NCBI GenBank assembly: GCA_965230045.1
Contig: OZ245940.1
Coordinates: 4,526,001-4,590,000 of the forward strand
Origin: G963662905 sp965230045
Lineage (GTDB): Bacteria > Bacteroidota > Bacteroidia > Bacteroidales > WRLA01
DNA: 64,000 nucleotides
Direction of reading: 5' to 3'
The stretch's first letter is position 1, and each line of letters starts with the position of its first letter. Position numbers and translations under genes: made by a program. The notes below the pieces were generated by a model. It was not told where the DNA came from and made no database searches. It saw only the letters and a list, made by a program, of their open reading frames with translations. This document shows, one piece after another, positions 40,714-50,162 of the stretch.

Positions 40714-41682
40714 TTAAAGGGCTTTGTTAAATCCCGGGCTTACATCCACAATTTGTTCAAATTCTTCCGGGCTCAGGTCGTTAAAAAAGTAATAAACAGG
40801 ATTGACTTTCCGGCTGTTGTAACGTACCTCATAATGCAGGTGTGGTCCGGTACTGATTCCTGTATTCCCAACAAATCCAATAAGTTGACCCCGTTGCACT
40901 TTTTGATGCTTCTTTACTTTAAATCCGCTTAAGTGCGCATAAACCGTTTGGTAGCCAAACCCATGGTCAATTACAATTTTCTTTCCGTAGCCATCAGAAG
41001 AGCGGCGCGCTTCAAGCACTTTTCCATTCCCCGTTGCATAAATCGGTGTGCCAATATGGGCTGTAAAATCAATGCCGTCGTGAAACATGCGCTTTTTGTA
41101 GATAGGGTGGATGCGATAACCAAAATAGGAAGAAATATACCTAATGTCTTTGTTGTTAATGGGTTGAATGGCTGGAATAGACTGAAGCATTTCGCCTTTG
41201 TTTTTGGCCAGTTCAAATACATCATCAAATGATTTGGACTGCACATAAAGCTGGGAAGCAATCTGGTCGATGCGCCGGGTAGTATTGATGATGACTTCCG
41301 AATTTTTGTAGCCATCTAAACGCGCATAGCGGTCTGTACCCCCAAATCCGGCTTTGCGTACGTTTTTTGGAATGGGCTCTGCTTCAAAAATGATTCGGTA
41401 GATATTATCGTCACGGTTTTGGATGTCGTCCAATACCAATTGAAGGTTGTCTAAACGGTCGTTGAGCAGTTCGTACTGAAGTTTATACTGGGCAAGTTCG
41501 CGCTCCAGCATTTTTTCTTTGGGCGATCCAAAGAAGTGATAACCCAAAAAAAGCGTAACGGCAGCAAATGCCAAACCACTTAATATAGTCCAAAGTAATT
41601 TTCTTAAACGATCCCGAAAGGTAATGGGGATCTGCTCGTACGTAAGGGTTTGCGGGTTAAACTTGTATTTTACTTTAGCCAT
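40714..41682 (-). CDS. M23-family peptidase (LytM domain), membrane-anchored
   Basis: A 322-residue inner-membrane protein with a cytoplasmic start, one helix at about residues 28-50 (LLWTILSGLAFAAVTLFLGY), a coiled coil at 55-95, and a periplasmic LytM domain. The metal site is seen in FHDGIDFTAHIGTPIYATG (His and Asp) and HLHYEVRYN (HxH), with VIDHGFGYQTVYAHL between. All ligands are present, so it is probably an active peptidoglycan endopeptidase. MerR-type gene follows in the same transcript. A TAnnTTTG box on the minus strand (41745-41752) lies about 63 bp upstream. Confidence 0.9.
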   Translation of the reverse strand: MAKVKYKFNPQTLTYEQIPITFRDRLRKLLWTILSGLAFAAVTLFLGYHFFGSPKEKMLERELAQYKLQYELLNDRLDNLQLVLDDIQNRDDNIYRIIFEAEPIPKNVRKAGFGGTDRYARLDGYKNSEVIINTTRRIDQIASQLYVQSKSFDDVFELAKNKGEMLQSIPAIQPINNKDIRYISSYFGYRIHPIYKKRMFHDGIDFTAHIGTPIYATGNGKVLEARRSSDGYGKKIVIDHGFGYQTVYAHLSGFKVKKHQKVQRGQLIGFVGNTGISTGPHLHYEVRYNSRKVNPVYYFFNDLSPEEFEQIVDVSPGFNKAL

Positions 41683-41744
41683 TATGCACCTTAAAAATCG
41701 TCACTAATAAATTTAAAAAACCAAAATCCCTGCCCTACCTGATG

Positions 41745-41752
41745 CAAAAATA
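41745..41752 (-). promoter_or_regulatory. Promoter -7 box of the M23 peptidase operon
   Basis: The minus strand reads TATTTTTG, matching TAnnTTTG, 63 bp before the ATG at 41682. Confidence 0.45.
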
Positions 41753-41763
41753 ATTAATTCAAT

Positions 41764-41771
41764 TAAATTTG
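41764..41771 (+). promoter_or_regulatory. Promoter -7 box of alaS
   Basis: TAAATTTG matches TAnnTTTG, 59 bp before the alaS ATG and divergent from the M23 promoter. Confidence 0.45.
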
Positions 41772-41829
41772 CAAGCTTTAAAAGTGTGAAACACTTAACA
41801 TTCGATTGTTAATACTAAAAACGAATTAT

Positions 41830-44457
41830 ATGACTTCTGCTGAAATACGAAATACTTTTCTGGAGTTTTTTACTTCCAAACAACATCAGATTGTGCCCAG
41901 TGCCCCTATGGTAATTAAAAACGACCCAACTTTGATGTTTACCAATGCGGGCATGAACCAGTTTAAGGATATTTTCCTGGGCAACAGCCCAATGCAGTAC
42001 TCCCGTATTGCGGATTCACAAAAGTGCCTCCGTGTTTCCGGCAAGCATAACGACCTGGAAGAAGTAGGCCGCGACACCTATCATCATACAATGTTCGAGA
42101 TGCTGGGCAACTGGTCTTTTGGCGATTATTTCAAAAAAGAAGCCATAGCCTGGGCATGGGAATATCTTACGGATGTGCTCAAAATCAATCCGGAGCTGCT
42201 GTATGTAACCGTTTTTGGTGGCGATGAGAGCGATGGCCTTGGAATTGATCAGGAAGCATATGATTTCTGGAAAGCCATTGTGCCCGAAGATAAGATCATC
42301 TATGGCTCCAAAAAAGATAATTTCTGGGAAATGGGCGATACAGGTCCCTGTGGCCCCTGTTCGGAAATCCATATCGACTTGCGCGATGATGCCGATAAGA
42401 AAGAAATTGCCGGCAGGGACCTTGTGAATGAAGACCATCCGGAAGTAATCGAAATATGGAACCTCGTTTTTATTGAGTTTAACCGTATGGCCAGCGGAAA
42501 ATTAGTGAGCCTGCCTGCAAAACATGTAGATACGGGTATGGGGTTCGAGCGGCTGACACGCGTAATACAGCACAAAAAATCCAATTACGATACGGATGTT
42601 TTTATGCCGCTTATCAACGAAATTGCACGATTGAGCAATGTTGCCTACGGAAAATCTGAAGAAACCGATATTGCCATTCGCGTTATTGCCGACCACCTGC
42701 GCGCTGTGGCTTTTGCAATTGCCGATGGCCAGCTGCCTTCCAATGCCAAAGCGGGTTATGTGATTCGCAGGATTTTGCGCCGTGCTGTACGTTATGCTTT
42801 TACCTTCCTGAATGTGGAAGAACCTCTGGTTAGTCAGTTGGTTCCTGTTTTAGTACAACAAATGGGCGATTTTTATCCGGAATTAAAATCACAGGCCGAC
42901 CTCATCCAAAAAGTAATCCGCGAAGAAGAACTTTCCTTCCTGCGGACCTTGCATCAAGGAATTCAGAAATTTGAAAATTATGTAGCAAAACCTGAAGGCA
43001 ATAAAACCATTAGCGGAGATTTTGCTTTCGAACTTTATGATACTTACGGCTTCCCGATCGACCTGACCAGCTTGATGGCCGCAGAGAAAAACCTGGAAGT
43101 GGATATCGATGGGTTTAACAAGCAGCTCGAAGCACAAAAAAACCGTTCACGTCAGGCTGCCGCAAAAGATCTGGACGATTGGGTTGTAGTGCATGATTCA
43201 GGCGACGAAGAAAGCGTCTTCTCGGGTTATGATTCCTTAACAGAGGATATCCGCATATTGCGCTACCGCCGTGTAAAAACCAAAAAAGCCGAGCATTTTC
43301 AGTTGGTTTTCGACCGAACACCTTTTTATGCTGAGTCCGGTGGACAGGTTGGCGATCGTGGCTGGATTTCCTATGGAGATGAGCGCACTGCAATTATCGA
43401 CACACAAAAAGAAAACAACCTGAGCGTTCATCTTGTAAGCAAACTACCTGCCGATCCTTCCGTAACTTTTAAGGCGGAAGTAGATGCATACAAGCGCCTT
43501 ATGACCACAAACAACCACTCTGCCACACACCTGATGCATGCTGCACTGAAAGAAGTGCTGGGCGATCATGTGGAGCAAAAAGGGTCGTTGGTGAATGAGG
43601 AATACCTGCGTTTTGACTTTTCTCATTTTGCAAAAATGACTGCGGAGGAAATCCGCAAAGTGGAGCATATCGTAAACAGGCGCATCCGCGAAAATATTGC
43701 TATTGACGAAAAGCGTGATGTCGCTATGGATGAAGCCATTGAAATGGGAGCAACAGCACTTTTTGGAGAAAAATACGGTGACCGTGTGCGCGTGATTGCT
43801 TTTGATCCTGAGTTTTCGGTTGAGCTTTGTGGCGGAACGCATGTACCTGCCACAGGCCAGCTGGGGTCTTTCCGCATTGTTTCAGAAGGCGCCATTGCAG
43901 CTGGCATCCGCCGTATCGAAGCCATTACTGCCGATAAAGCCGAAGCTTATCTTGATGAACAGATTGATACGGTTCAAAATGTGAAAACGCTTTTCAAAAA
44001 CCAGAAAGATATCGTAAAAGCGGTTCAGCAGTTAATCGATCAGAATTCCGCATTACAAAAAGAAACTGAACGGCTGCATAAAGAAAAAGCACTGGCAGTG
44101 AAAGATGACCTGATCAAAGCCAAAGAGCTGATTAATGGTTTTGATTTCATCGGAAGTAAAATCGATGGCGATGCACAGGCCGCTAAAGATCTGGCTTTTG
44201 CCATTAAAGGAAAGCTGAAAAACTTCCTGCTGGTGTTTGGCTATGAATCCAACGGCAAAGCCGGCCTGACGATTATGGTTTCTGAAGACCTAAGCAAAGA
44301 AAAAGGGCTGAATGCCGGTCAGTTAATCCGTGAAGCAGCCAAAGAAATAAAAGGTGGCGGCGGTGGCCAGCCTCATTTTGCTTCTGCGGGAGGGAAAGAT
44401 CCAAACGGCATCGAAGCTGCCATTGCTAAAGTTAAAGAACTGGCTGAGAAGGCATAA
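41830..44457 (+). CDS. alaS: Alanine-tRNA ligase
   Basis: An 875-residue enzyme from the ATG at 41830, which gives the standard start MTSAEIRNTFLEFF; the TTG 24 bp upstream is not needed. Class II core: FTNAGMNQFKDIFLG (motif 1), KHNDLEEVGRDTYHHTMFEM (motif 2) and DTGMGFERL (motif 3). The editing domain has NNHSATHLMHAAL and LCGGTHVPATGQLG zinc/catalytic residues. The C-terminal C-Ala domain ends in GGGGGQPHFASAGG. It charges tRNA-Ala and corrects mischarging with Ser and Gly. Its own promoter and a strong terminator make it monocistronic. Confidence 0.97.
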   Translation: MTSAEIRNTFLEFFTSKQHQIVPSAPMVIKNDPTLMFTNAGMNQFKDIFLGNSPMQYSRIADSQKCLRVSGKHNDLEEVGRDTYHHTMFEMLGNWSFGDYFKKEAIAWAWEYLTDVLKINPELLYVTVFGGDESDGLGIDQEAYDFWKAIVPEDKIIYGSKKDNFWEMGDTGPCGPCSEIHIDLRDDADKKEIAGRDLVNEDHPEVIEIWNLVFIEFNRMASGKLVSLPAKHVDTGMGFERLTRVIQHKKSNYDTDVFMPLINEIARLSNVAYGKSEETDIAIRVIADHLRAVAFAIADGQLPSNAKAGYVIRRILRRAVRYAFTFLNVEEPLVSQLVPVLVQQMGDFYPELKSQADLIQKVIREEELSFLRTLHQGIQKFENYVAKPEGNKTISGDFAFELYDTYGFPIDLTSLMAAEKNLEVDIDGFNKQLEAQKNRSRQAAAKDLDDWVVVHDSGDEESVFSGYDSLTEDIRILRYRRVKTKKAEHFQLVFDRTPFYAESGGQVGDRGWISYGDERTAIIDTQKENNLSVHLVSKLPADPSVTFKAEVDAYKRLMTTNNHSATHLMHAALKEVLGDHVEQKGSLVNEEYLRFDFSHFAKMTAEEIRKVEHIVNRRIRENIAIDEKRDVAMDEAIEMGATALFGEKYGDRVRVIAFDPEFSVELCGGTHVPATGQLGSFRIVSEGAIAAGIRRIEAITADKAEAYLDEQIDTVQNVKTLFKNQKDIVKAVQQLIDQNSALQKETERLHKEKALAVKDDLIKAKELINGFDFIGSKIDGDAQAAKDLAFAIKGKLKNFLLVFGYESNGKAGLTIMVSEDLSKEKGLNAGQLIREAAKEIKGGGGGQPHFASAGGKDPNGIEAAIAKVKELAEKA

Positions 44458-44479
44458 AGCCTTCCTCTTTGATATAAAA

Positions 44480-44535
44480 ATCCCCAAATCTGTTTTGGCT
44501 TTGAAAACCAGTACAGATTTGGGGATAGTTTTTTT
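44480..44535 (+). terminator. Terminator between alaS and the GH13 gene
   Basis: A perfect 14-bp stem, ATCCCCAAATCTGT (44480-44493) with ACAGATTTGGGGAT (44513-44526), followed by a T-run for alaS. Confidence 0.9.
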
Positions 44536-44538
44536 ACT

Positions 44539-47361
44539 CTATTGGATAATCAGTTTCCCACCAGCTCTTTTTGAATCCGTTTGGACACTGTAAATATACT
44601 GGCCTGCAGGAAGATTCGAAGGAATATTCCAGTCAAGTGTGTAGGAGCCTGTATTCAGGTTTCCATCATAAATCCTGTCGATTAACTGCCCCTGGATGTT
44701 GTAAATACTGATTTCAATTTTGCTGGCATTTTCATTGCCAAAAACAAAATGAACAATATCATCGGCAGGTTGCGGATAGGCAAAAGCAAATAATTTATCG
44801 CCTTCTTGTTCAATATCCTCAACACTGGTATTCAGGTATGGCGGGCGATACACTTTTTTGCTCATGTACATACGGTATTCTCCGGGTTGTAATTCAACGG
44901 AATAAGTTGTATTGCTGATTGGCACCATTTCATCTGAGAAATATTCATACCAACTTCCGGTTGTTGGGAATTCAACGGATCCGCTGGTTGAATTTGTTGT
45001 GAAGTTACCCACAACAATTACATTCATTTCATCATCATAAAGCGAAATGGATTTAAAAGCATTATCCAGATTCAGGTCAAAATTGGTAGTCTGGAAAACC
45101 GGATACTTTTTTTTCAGGTCAATCAAAGCAGAATACACATAATATAGTCTTCTGCGGTGTACATTGTCCCAGTAGTCCCAGCGGATGGGCTTATTGCCCA
45201 CACGTCCGTTATATTCAATCGAATAATCGTACCCCAATTCACCAAATTGCCAGATCATTTTTGGTCCGGGAATCGGGAAGAAAAAGGCGGCGGTAAGTTC
45301 CTGACGCTTCAATGCTACTGTTGTGTCTTTGATATTATAGGAGCCACTGGAATTTCCATAAGTAATGTCCTTGTACATAATGCGTTCTTCATCATGGCTT
45401 TCCATATAACCCACAACGGCAGGCTCCGTCCAACCTCTTTCCAGATAGGAAACCCAATCAAAATTCCATTGTCCCGGCCAGCCCATACTGGCTTCTGCAT
45501 AATTATGGTTGATATTGCCCCAGAGTAGCATATCATTCATTGCCAGAATTTTTTCTTCATTATTATCAGCCAGATGCTCCAAAATAACAAAAGCATCTTC
45601 CTTAAAAGAATGAATTTTTTCCGTCATACGTTTCAGGATATTGACGCGCGCCTGATCAAAAGCCCAGCCATCTCCGGGTGTATTGGTAAATCCTTTGGTG
45701 AAGTCGAAACGATATCCATCCACTTTGTATTCTGAAATCCAGTAATGGTTTACACTGTCAACAAAAGCTTTGGTGTATTCAGACTCATGATTGAAATCTG
45801 AGCCCCAGTAATAGGAAGGGTTGGGCGATTGCTGGTTGAACCAGGGATTGTCGGCTGCCGGACGGTTATTGGCTTCATCCCAGTACATGCGCACCAGCGA
45901 ACACTGGCCATAGGCGTGGTTCAACACCATATCAATTACTACCGCGATGCCGCGCTTATGGCATTCATCAACAAACTTTTTCAGCGTATTTTTCGGGCCG
46001 TAATATTTATCGGGCGCAAAATAGAAAGATGGATTATAGCCCCAGCTTTCATTGCCTTCAAATTCATTGACGGGCATCAGTTCAATAACATTAACACCTA
46101 AGCGTTCGAGATAGCCCAGTGTGTCAATCAGGGAATTATAGGTATGCTCTTTGGTGAAATCACGGATAAGCAGTTCATAAACTACCATATTATTGGATGC
46201 CGGTGTTTCAAAATTTTCAATTTCCCATTCATATTCATCCTGATCAGTCTGCAAAACAGAAGCGATATGCTCGGTTTTTCCGAAAGGATATTCAATCAGG
46301 TCGGGATAGGTTTCGGCAGATATCCATTTATCGTTCCAGGGGTCACTTACCTGGTCACAGAATGGGTCGGCAACGCGCAGCTCATCATCAATCTGATACT
46401 GAAAAATGTATTGTTGTTTGGCTGTAAGGCCATCAATAGTAACCCAAAACTGCTCGCCATCGGGTGTGATGTTCATATAATAATCCTGATGCGGCTGCCA
46501 ATCGTTGAAATCTCCGATCACAAATACGTGCTCTTTATTGGGCGCAAGCAAAACAAGGCTCACCTTGGTTGGATCATTATCATAATAATTGATTCCGTTT
46601 TTCAAACCAGCAGGCAGCTCGGCAACAGTGGGTGCAGGAAGGAAGGTATAGGTAAACTCGTCGGTGGCGGTTTCTCCGTCTTTGGAAGCTTCAACGGTAA
46701 CAGTTTCCTGCTCCCAGTCTTCGCCCTGATCGGGGATTGTAAGTTCGTAATTGAGGGTATTGCCTTCAACTGTATGCACGGTTTCAGCGCCAATCATCAG
46801 TTTCATGCTTGCAGCTGATGGGCTGGCCGCATTGATTTCGACTATTTCCCCGGCCTCGACCATAATGTTATCGAGTTCGGGCTTCAGGAAACTTACGCTC
46901 AAACCACCTTCAAAAACATCCACAAAAATATCGGCATTGCCTTCGTCTTTTCCTTCCAGGCTGGAATCTTCGGAGCGGAAAACAAAAGCCAGTTTTTGGA
47001 TTTCCTCACCGGAAGGGACACCGTAATACGCGCGGATACTTGGCCCGATGGTCAGCTCGTATAAGTCAGTGCCAATATTGGTGAGCTTGGTTTCATCGGT
47101 ATTTTGTCCCCATGAGGTTTTTACGTACTTCCAGTCCGATGCTCCTGTGGAAGCGCTGGTAATTACACCTGTATGGGCGTAAACGGTTCCATTAAACCCC
47201 ATAAGTCCCTGGTTTCCTTCTGCAGCATTAAAAATAATCTTCACGCTTTGATCATCGGTCGGGAATTCCGGATCGCTGCTTACTACCTGAGCAAAACTGA
47301 AAACGCTGATTCCCAGTAAAAATGCCAGGCTAAAAAATGCAATTAATTTCTTGTGTTTCAT
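44539..47361 (-). CDS. T9SS-exported GH13 alpha-amylase family enzyme
   Basis: A 940-residue secreted glycoside hydrolase. Signal peptide, then a beta-rich N-terminal domain (to about 145). A CBM48-like module is near residues 255-330 (LLAPNKEHVFVIGDFNDWQ). The GH13 barrel follows: IDMVLNHAYG (region I), VDGYRFDFTKGF with the nucleophile Asp (II), VILEHLADN with the acid Glu (III) and VGYMESHDEERIMY with the third Asp (IV). A beta domain leads to the type IX sorting domain (AYPQPADDIVHFVF to AGQYIYSVQTDS). It probably cleaves alpha-glucans such as starch or glycogen outside the cell. No susCD-like genes lie near. Confidence 0.92.
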   Translation of the reverse strand: MKHKKLIAFFSLAFLLGISVFSFAQVVSSDPEFPTDDQSVKIIFNAAEGNQGLMGFNGTVYAHTGVITSASTGASDWKYVKTSWGQNTDETKLTNIGTDLYELTIGPSIRAYYGVPSGEEIQKLAFVFRSEDSSLEGKDEGNADIFVDVFEGGLSVSFLKPELDNIMVEAGEIVEINAASPSAASMKLMIGAETVHTVEGNTLNYELTIPDQGEDWEQETVTVEASKDGETATDEFTYTFLPAPTVAELPAGLKNGINYYDNDPTKVSLVLLAPNKEHVFVIGDFNDWQPHQDYYMNITPDGEQFWVTIDGLTAKQQYIFQYQIDDELRVADPFCDQVSDPWNDKWISAETYPDLIEYPFGKTEHIASVLQTDQDEYEWEIENFETPASNNMVVYELLIRDFTKEHTYNSLIDTLGYLERLGVNVIELMPVNEFEGNESWGYNPSFYFAPDKYYGPKNTLKKFVDECHKRGIAVVIDMVLNHAYGQCSLVRMYWDEANNRPAADNPWFNQQSPNPSYYWGSDFNHESEYTKAFVDSVNHYWISEYKVDGYRFDFTKGFTNTPGDGWAFDQARVNILKRMTEKIHSFKEDAFVILEHLADNNEEKILAMNDMLLWGNINHNYAEASMGWPGQWNFDWVSYLERGWTEPAVVGYMESHDEERIMYKDITYGNSSGSYNIKDTTVALKRQELTAAFFFPIPGPKMIWQFGELGYDYSIEYNGRVGNKPIRWDYWDNVHRRRLYYVYSALIDLKKKYPVFQTTNFDLNLDNAFKSISLYDDEMNVIVVGNFTTNSTSGSVEFPTTGSWYEYFSDEMVPISNTTYSVELQPGEYRMYMSKKVYRPPYLNTSVEDIEQEGDKLFAFAYPQPADDIVHFVFGNENASKIEISIYNIQGQLIDRIYDGNLNTGSYTLDWNIPSNLPAGQYIYSVQTDSKRAGGKLIIQ

Positions 47362-47582
47362 AATGTTGATTAATGTTTGGTTGTGTTAATCGCATAAGGT
47401 ATAAAACCCTGATATGCGGATGTTTTGATCCAAGAAACATGCCTGAACTTCACCTTCCTTCCGATTCCCCCCGGGCATATTTTTGAGCTGGACGAAACAA
47501 AAAATTTTATTCCCCACAAATGTATAAAAAAACTCTATGATAGAGAAAGTCATATGAGAAATGCTTATTGGCTGCAGGGCAT

Positions 47583-47610
47583 AAAAAAAGCCGGGACGAA
47601 CCGGCTTTCT
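47583..47610 (-). terminator. Terminator of nhaD
   Basis: Perfect 8-bp stem AAAGCCGG (47587-47594) with CCGGCTTT (47601-47608), loop GACGAA, followed on the minus strand by a T-run, 20 bp past the stop. Confidence 0.88.
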
Positions 47611-47628
47611 TAATTTTATGGCATGTGC

Positions 47629-49059
47629 TTAATGCAGCAAAGTATATTGAAGGTAATAAGCGCCTGCACCTGCGAGGTAACCCAGGAGAGCGAGCAAGCT
47701 TATGCGCTTCATATACCAGATAAAATCGATTTTTTCCATTCCCATGGCAGCAACACCAGCGGCAGATCCAATAATGAGGATACTTCCACCGGTACCGGCA
47801 CAATAAGCCAGGAATTCCCAGAATGCGCCATCCTGAACAAAATACTGGAAGTATTCTGGATTGGCCGAAGCCTGAACCATTTCAGGTGTGTAAATATCGT
47901 ACATGCCCATAGCGCCTGCAACCAACGGCACATTGTCCACTATAGATGAAAGCACACCAATAATAAGGTTAATCAGATAAATATTGCCCAAATTGTCATC
48001 AAGCCATGAAGCCATAAGACCCAGATGGCCTGCCGACTGGAGGCTCCCTACGGCAATCAGGATGCCCATAAAGAAGAATACGGTAGGCACATCAACTTTT
48101 TTGAGTGCGCTATGAATCGTAAGTTTATGTGAGTGCTCCGTTGGGTTATTGCGACGGTGCATAATTTCAGTGGTTGCCCAGATTACGCCCAGCGAGAACA
48201 GCATGCCCATAAAAGGAGGCAGATGCGTAATGGTTTTAAAAACAGGTACAAAGAGAAGGCCGGCAACACCCATAATCAGCAGTGTACGTTGTTGCGAAGG
48301 AGTTGTATAAACCTGATCACTATTGCTGTCTAATTGCGGGCGCGTTACATTTCCTTTCATGGTGAAGGACAGCACCATAAGCGGTATCACCATAGTAATG
48401 ATACTGGGGAGGATTACCATTAGGATGATGTTGGCAGTAGTCACCTGTCCGCCAATCCAAAGCATAATGGTAGTTACATCACCAATGGGCGACCATGCGC
48501 CACCGGCATTTGCGGCCAAAACAACCATACTGGCAAAAAACCAGCGCGTTTCTTTGTCTGAAATAAGTTTTCGGAGCAAAGCAACCATCACAATAGTGGT
48601 TGTCAGGTTATCCAATGCTGCAGACATGAAGAAAGTAAGGATGCTGAGGATCCAAAGAAGTTTCACCTTATTGGTGGTTTTGATTTTATCGGTAATAAGT
48701 TTGAACCCCTGGTGCTGGTCCACAACTTCAACAATGGTCATGGCGCCAAGCAGGAAAAAGAGGATGGAAGCAGTTTCGGAGAGGTGGTGCATGATTTCAT
48801 GATGCGTAATAAAATTGATCATGTCTTCATGTCCCGGATTTGTAATGTGCTCTGCATGAATAAAATGAGCCCAGGCCGCGCTAATGTATTCGCCAGCGCT
48901 GTTTACCATATTCAGGATGTCGGTGCTGCCAAAAATATAAACAACCCAAAGCGACATACCCAAAACAAGAGCAGAAGCCGACTTGTCGATTTTTAGCGGG
49001 TGCTCCAGTGCTATAGCGGTGTAGCCAAGCACAAAAATTATTACCATTAAAATAAACAT
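47629..49059 (-). CDS. nhaD: Na+/H+ antiporter NhaD
   Basis: A 476-residue membrane protein of the ion transporter superfamily with about 12-13 helices. HLSETASILFFLLGAMTIVE, SAALDNLTTTIVMVALLRKL and AANAGGAWSPIGDVTTIMLW are strong NhaD hallmarks. The conserved Asp and Thr residues in LDNLTTT and GDVTT are the likely ion-binding sites. A His-rich stretch near residues 65-95 (HAEHITNPGHEDMINFITHH) is exposed to solvent. It expels Na+ in exchange for protons and may recycle ions moved by Rnf. Confidence 0.92.
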   Translation of the reverse strand: MFILMVIIFVLGYTAIALEHPLKIDKSASALVLGMSLWVVYIFGSTDILNMVNSAGEYISAAWAHFIHAEHITNPGHEDMINFITHHEIMHHLSETASILFFLLGAMTIVEVVDQHQGFKLITDKIKTTNKVKLLWILSILTFFMSAALDNLTTTIVMVALLRKLISDKETRWFFASMVVLAANAGGAWSPIGDVTTIMLWIGGQVTTANIILMVILPSIITMVIPLMVLSFTMKGNVTRPQLDSNSDQVYTTPSQQRTLLIMGVAGLLFVPVFKTITHLPPFMGMLFSLGVIWATTEIMHRRNNPTEHSHKLTIHSALKKVDVPTVFFFMGILIAVGSLQSAGHLGLMASWLDDNLGNIYLINLIIGVLSSIVDNVPLVAGAMGMYDIYTPEMVQASANPEYFQYFVQDGAFWEFLAYCAGTGGSILIIGSAAGVAAMGMEKIDFIWYMKRISLLALLGYLAGAGAYYLQYTLLH

Positions 49060-49110
49060 GTGATTAGGATTTAGTTATTGTTTAGTAATCTGTCTTAAAG
49101 TCAGAAGGCA

Positions 49111-49118
49111 CAAAAGTA
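49111..49118 (-). promoter_or_regulatory. Promoter -7 box of nhaD
   Basis: The minus strand reads TACTTTTG, matching TAnnTTTG, 52 bp before the ATG at 49059. Confidence 0.5.
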
Positions 49119-49263
49119 TGAAACCTTTTTTTTTCGCCCGAGCTTTTTTTAGGGTACTGAAATCATTTTTTAGGTTTTCTTAATATGTTTAGATCAATAC
49201 TACCCTGTATATCAGCTATATAAGCAGAAATAAGCTTTCCCGGGCAAGAATAAGCCTTTAGGG

Positions 49264-49279
49264 CTTGATGCAAATCAAG
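49264..49279. promoter_or_regulatory. FNR/CRP-type binding box CTTGATGCAAATCAAG
   Basis: TTGAT-GCAA-ATCAA is an exact match to the FNR/Anr consensus TTGATnnnnATCAA, with one more paired base on each side. It lies about 150 bp from the nhaD promoter and 177 bp from the exbB-like start. Anaerobic or nitrosative control through a CRP/FNR-family protein is plausible. Confidence 0.5.
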
Positions 49280-49366
49280 TGAATTTATGAGCTATATCAG
49301 TTTTTTTGGCGTGAAAAGTGCTGTTTGCCTGTGATGCTACTTATGAAATAAAAATCAGAACATGCA

Positions 49367-49378
49367 GTTAATATTAAC
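49367..49378. promoter_or_regulatory. Perfect palindrome GTTAATATTAAC
   Basis: A perfect 12-bp palindrome 78 bp before the exbB-like start. It may be an operator; its AT-rich content lowers the weight. Confidence 0.3.
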
Positions 49379-49455
49379 AGCATCTTGTTAACAAAATCGT
49401 ATTTAAGGAAAACTTGATGGGCTACGAATCATTATTTTAGCAAAAAATTATACTT

Positions 49456-50151
49456 ATGCTGCTACTACAGTTAAATGGAGCCGGCACTATGGCCGCAGAC
49501 ACCACGGCATCGGGCGGAGCCGGGGAAATTTCTTTGTCGATGTTTGACCTGGCACTGCAAGGGGGCTGGGTGATGGCTGTTTTGGCCGTTCTGTGGATTA
49601 TCGCCATTTACATCTTTTTTGAACGTTTCTTCCTGATCGTCAGGGCATCACGCGAGGACAAGAATTTTATGAACAATATCCGCGATTTTATTCATGAAGG
49701 CAAAGTAGATGCCGCCCTGGGCTTATGCAAAAGTAAAAACAGCCCTATTGCCCGAATGATCGAAAAAGGTGTTATGCGCTTAGGAAAACCGCTTGGCGAT
49801 ATTCAGGCATCTATCGAGAATGTGGGAAAACTTGAAGTAGCAAAACTTGAAAAAAATATCGCGGGCTTGGCTACCGTTGCCGGAGCAGGGCCAATGCTTG
49901 GTTTTTTGGGTACAGTTTTGGGAATGATTCAGGCATTTTATGATATGTCGATGGCGGGAAATAATGTCGATATTATTGTGCTTTCCAGCGGCATATATGA
50001 GGCGATGGTAACTACAGTAGCCGGTCTGATTGTAGGTATTGTGGCGTATGTATGCCATAATGTGCTTGTTGCCCGCATCGAAAAAATGGTCTTCCTGCTC
50101 GAAGCCAGGGCTACGGAATTTATGGACCTGCTCAATGAACCGGCATCATAA
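49456..50151 (+). CDS. MotA/TolQ/ExbB family proton channel protein
   Basis: A 231-residue inner-membrane protein with three helices. The first is at residues 34-53 (GGWVMAVLAVLWIIAIYIFF). The paired C-terminal helices contain VAGAGPMLGFLGTVLGMIQA and VTTVAGLIVGIVAYVCHNVL, which line the proton channel. With the ExbD/TolR-like protein encoded 11 bp downstream and the TonB-like protein after it, it should energise outer-membrane receptors by the proton motive force. The N-terminal extension (LNGAGTMAADTTASGGAG) is unusual but short. Confidence 0.9.
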   Translation: MLLLQLNGAGTMAADTTASGGAGEISLSMFDLALQGGWVMAVLAVLWIIAIYIFFERFFLIVRASREDKNFMNNIRDFIHEGKVDAALGLCKSKNSPIARMIEKGVMRLGKPLGDIQASIENVGKLEVAKLEKNIAGLATVAGAGPMLGFLGTVLGMIQAFYDMSMAGNNVDIIVLSSGIYEAMVTTVAGLIVGIVAYVCHNVLVARIEKMVFLLEARATEFMDLLNEPAS

Positions 50152-50162
50152 ATTGAATAAGT

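Larger units (their letters stand above)
49060..49455. other. Divergent regulatory region between nhaD and exbB/tolQ-like genes
   Basis: A 396-bp gene-free stretch. It holds the nhaD promoter box (49111-49118), an FNR/CRP-type half-palindromic box (49265-49278) and a perfect 12-bp palindrome (49367-49378). No small gene is seen. Confidence 0.6.

Noticed and set aside
47425..47613. A 62-residue plus-strand open frame between the GH13 and nhaD genes.
   Set aside because: It runs through the nhaD terminator hairpin and has no promoter, ribosome site or recognisable feature.
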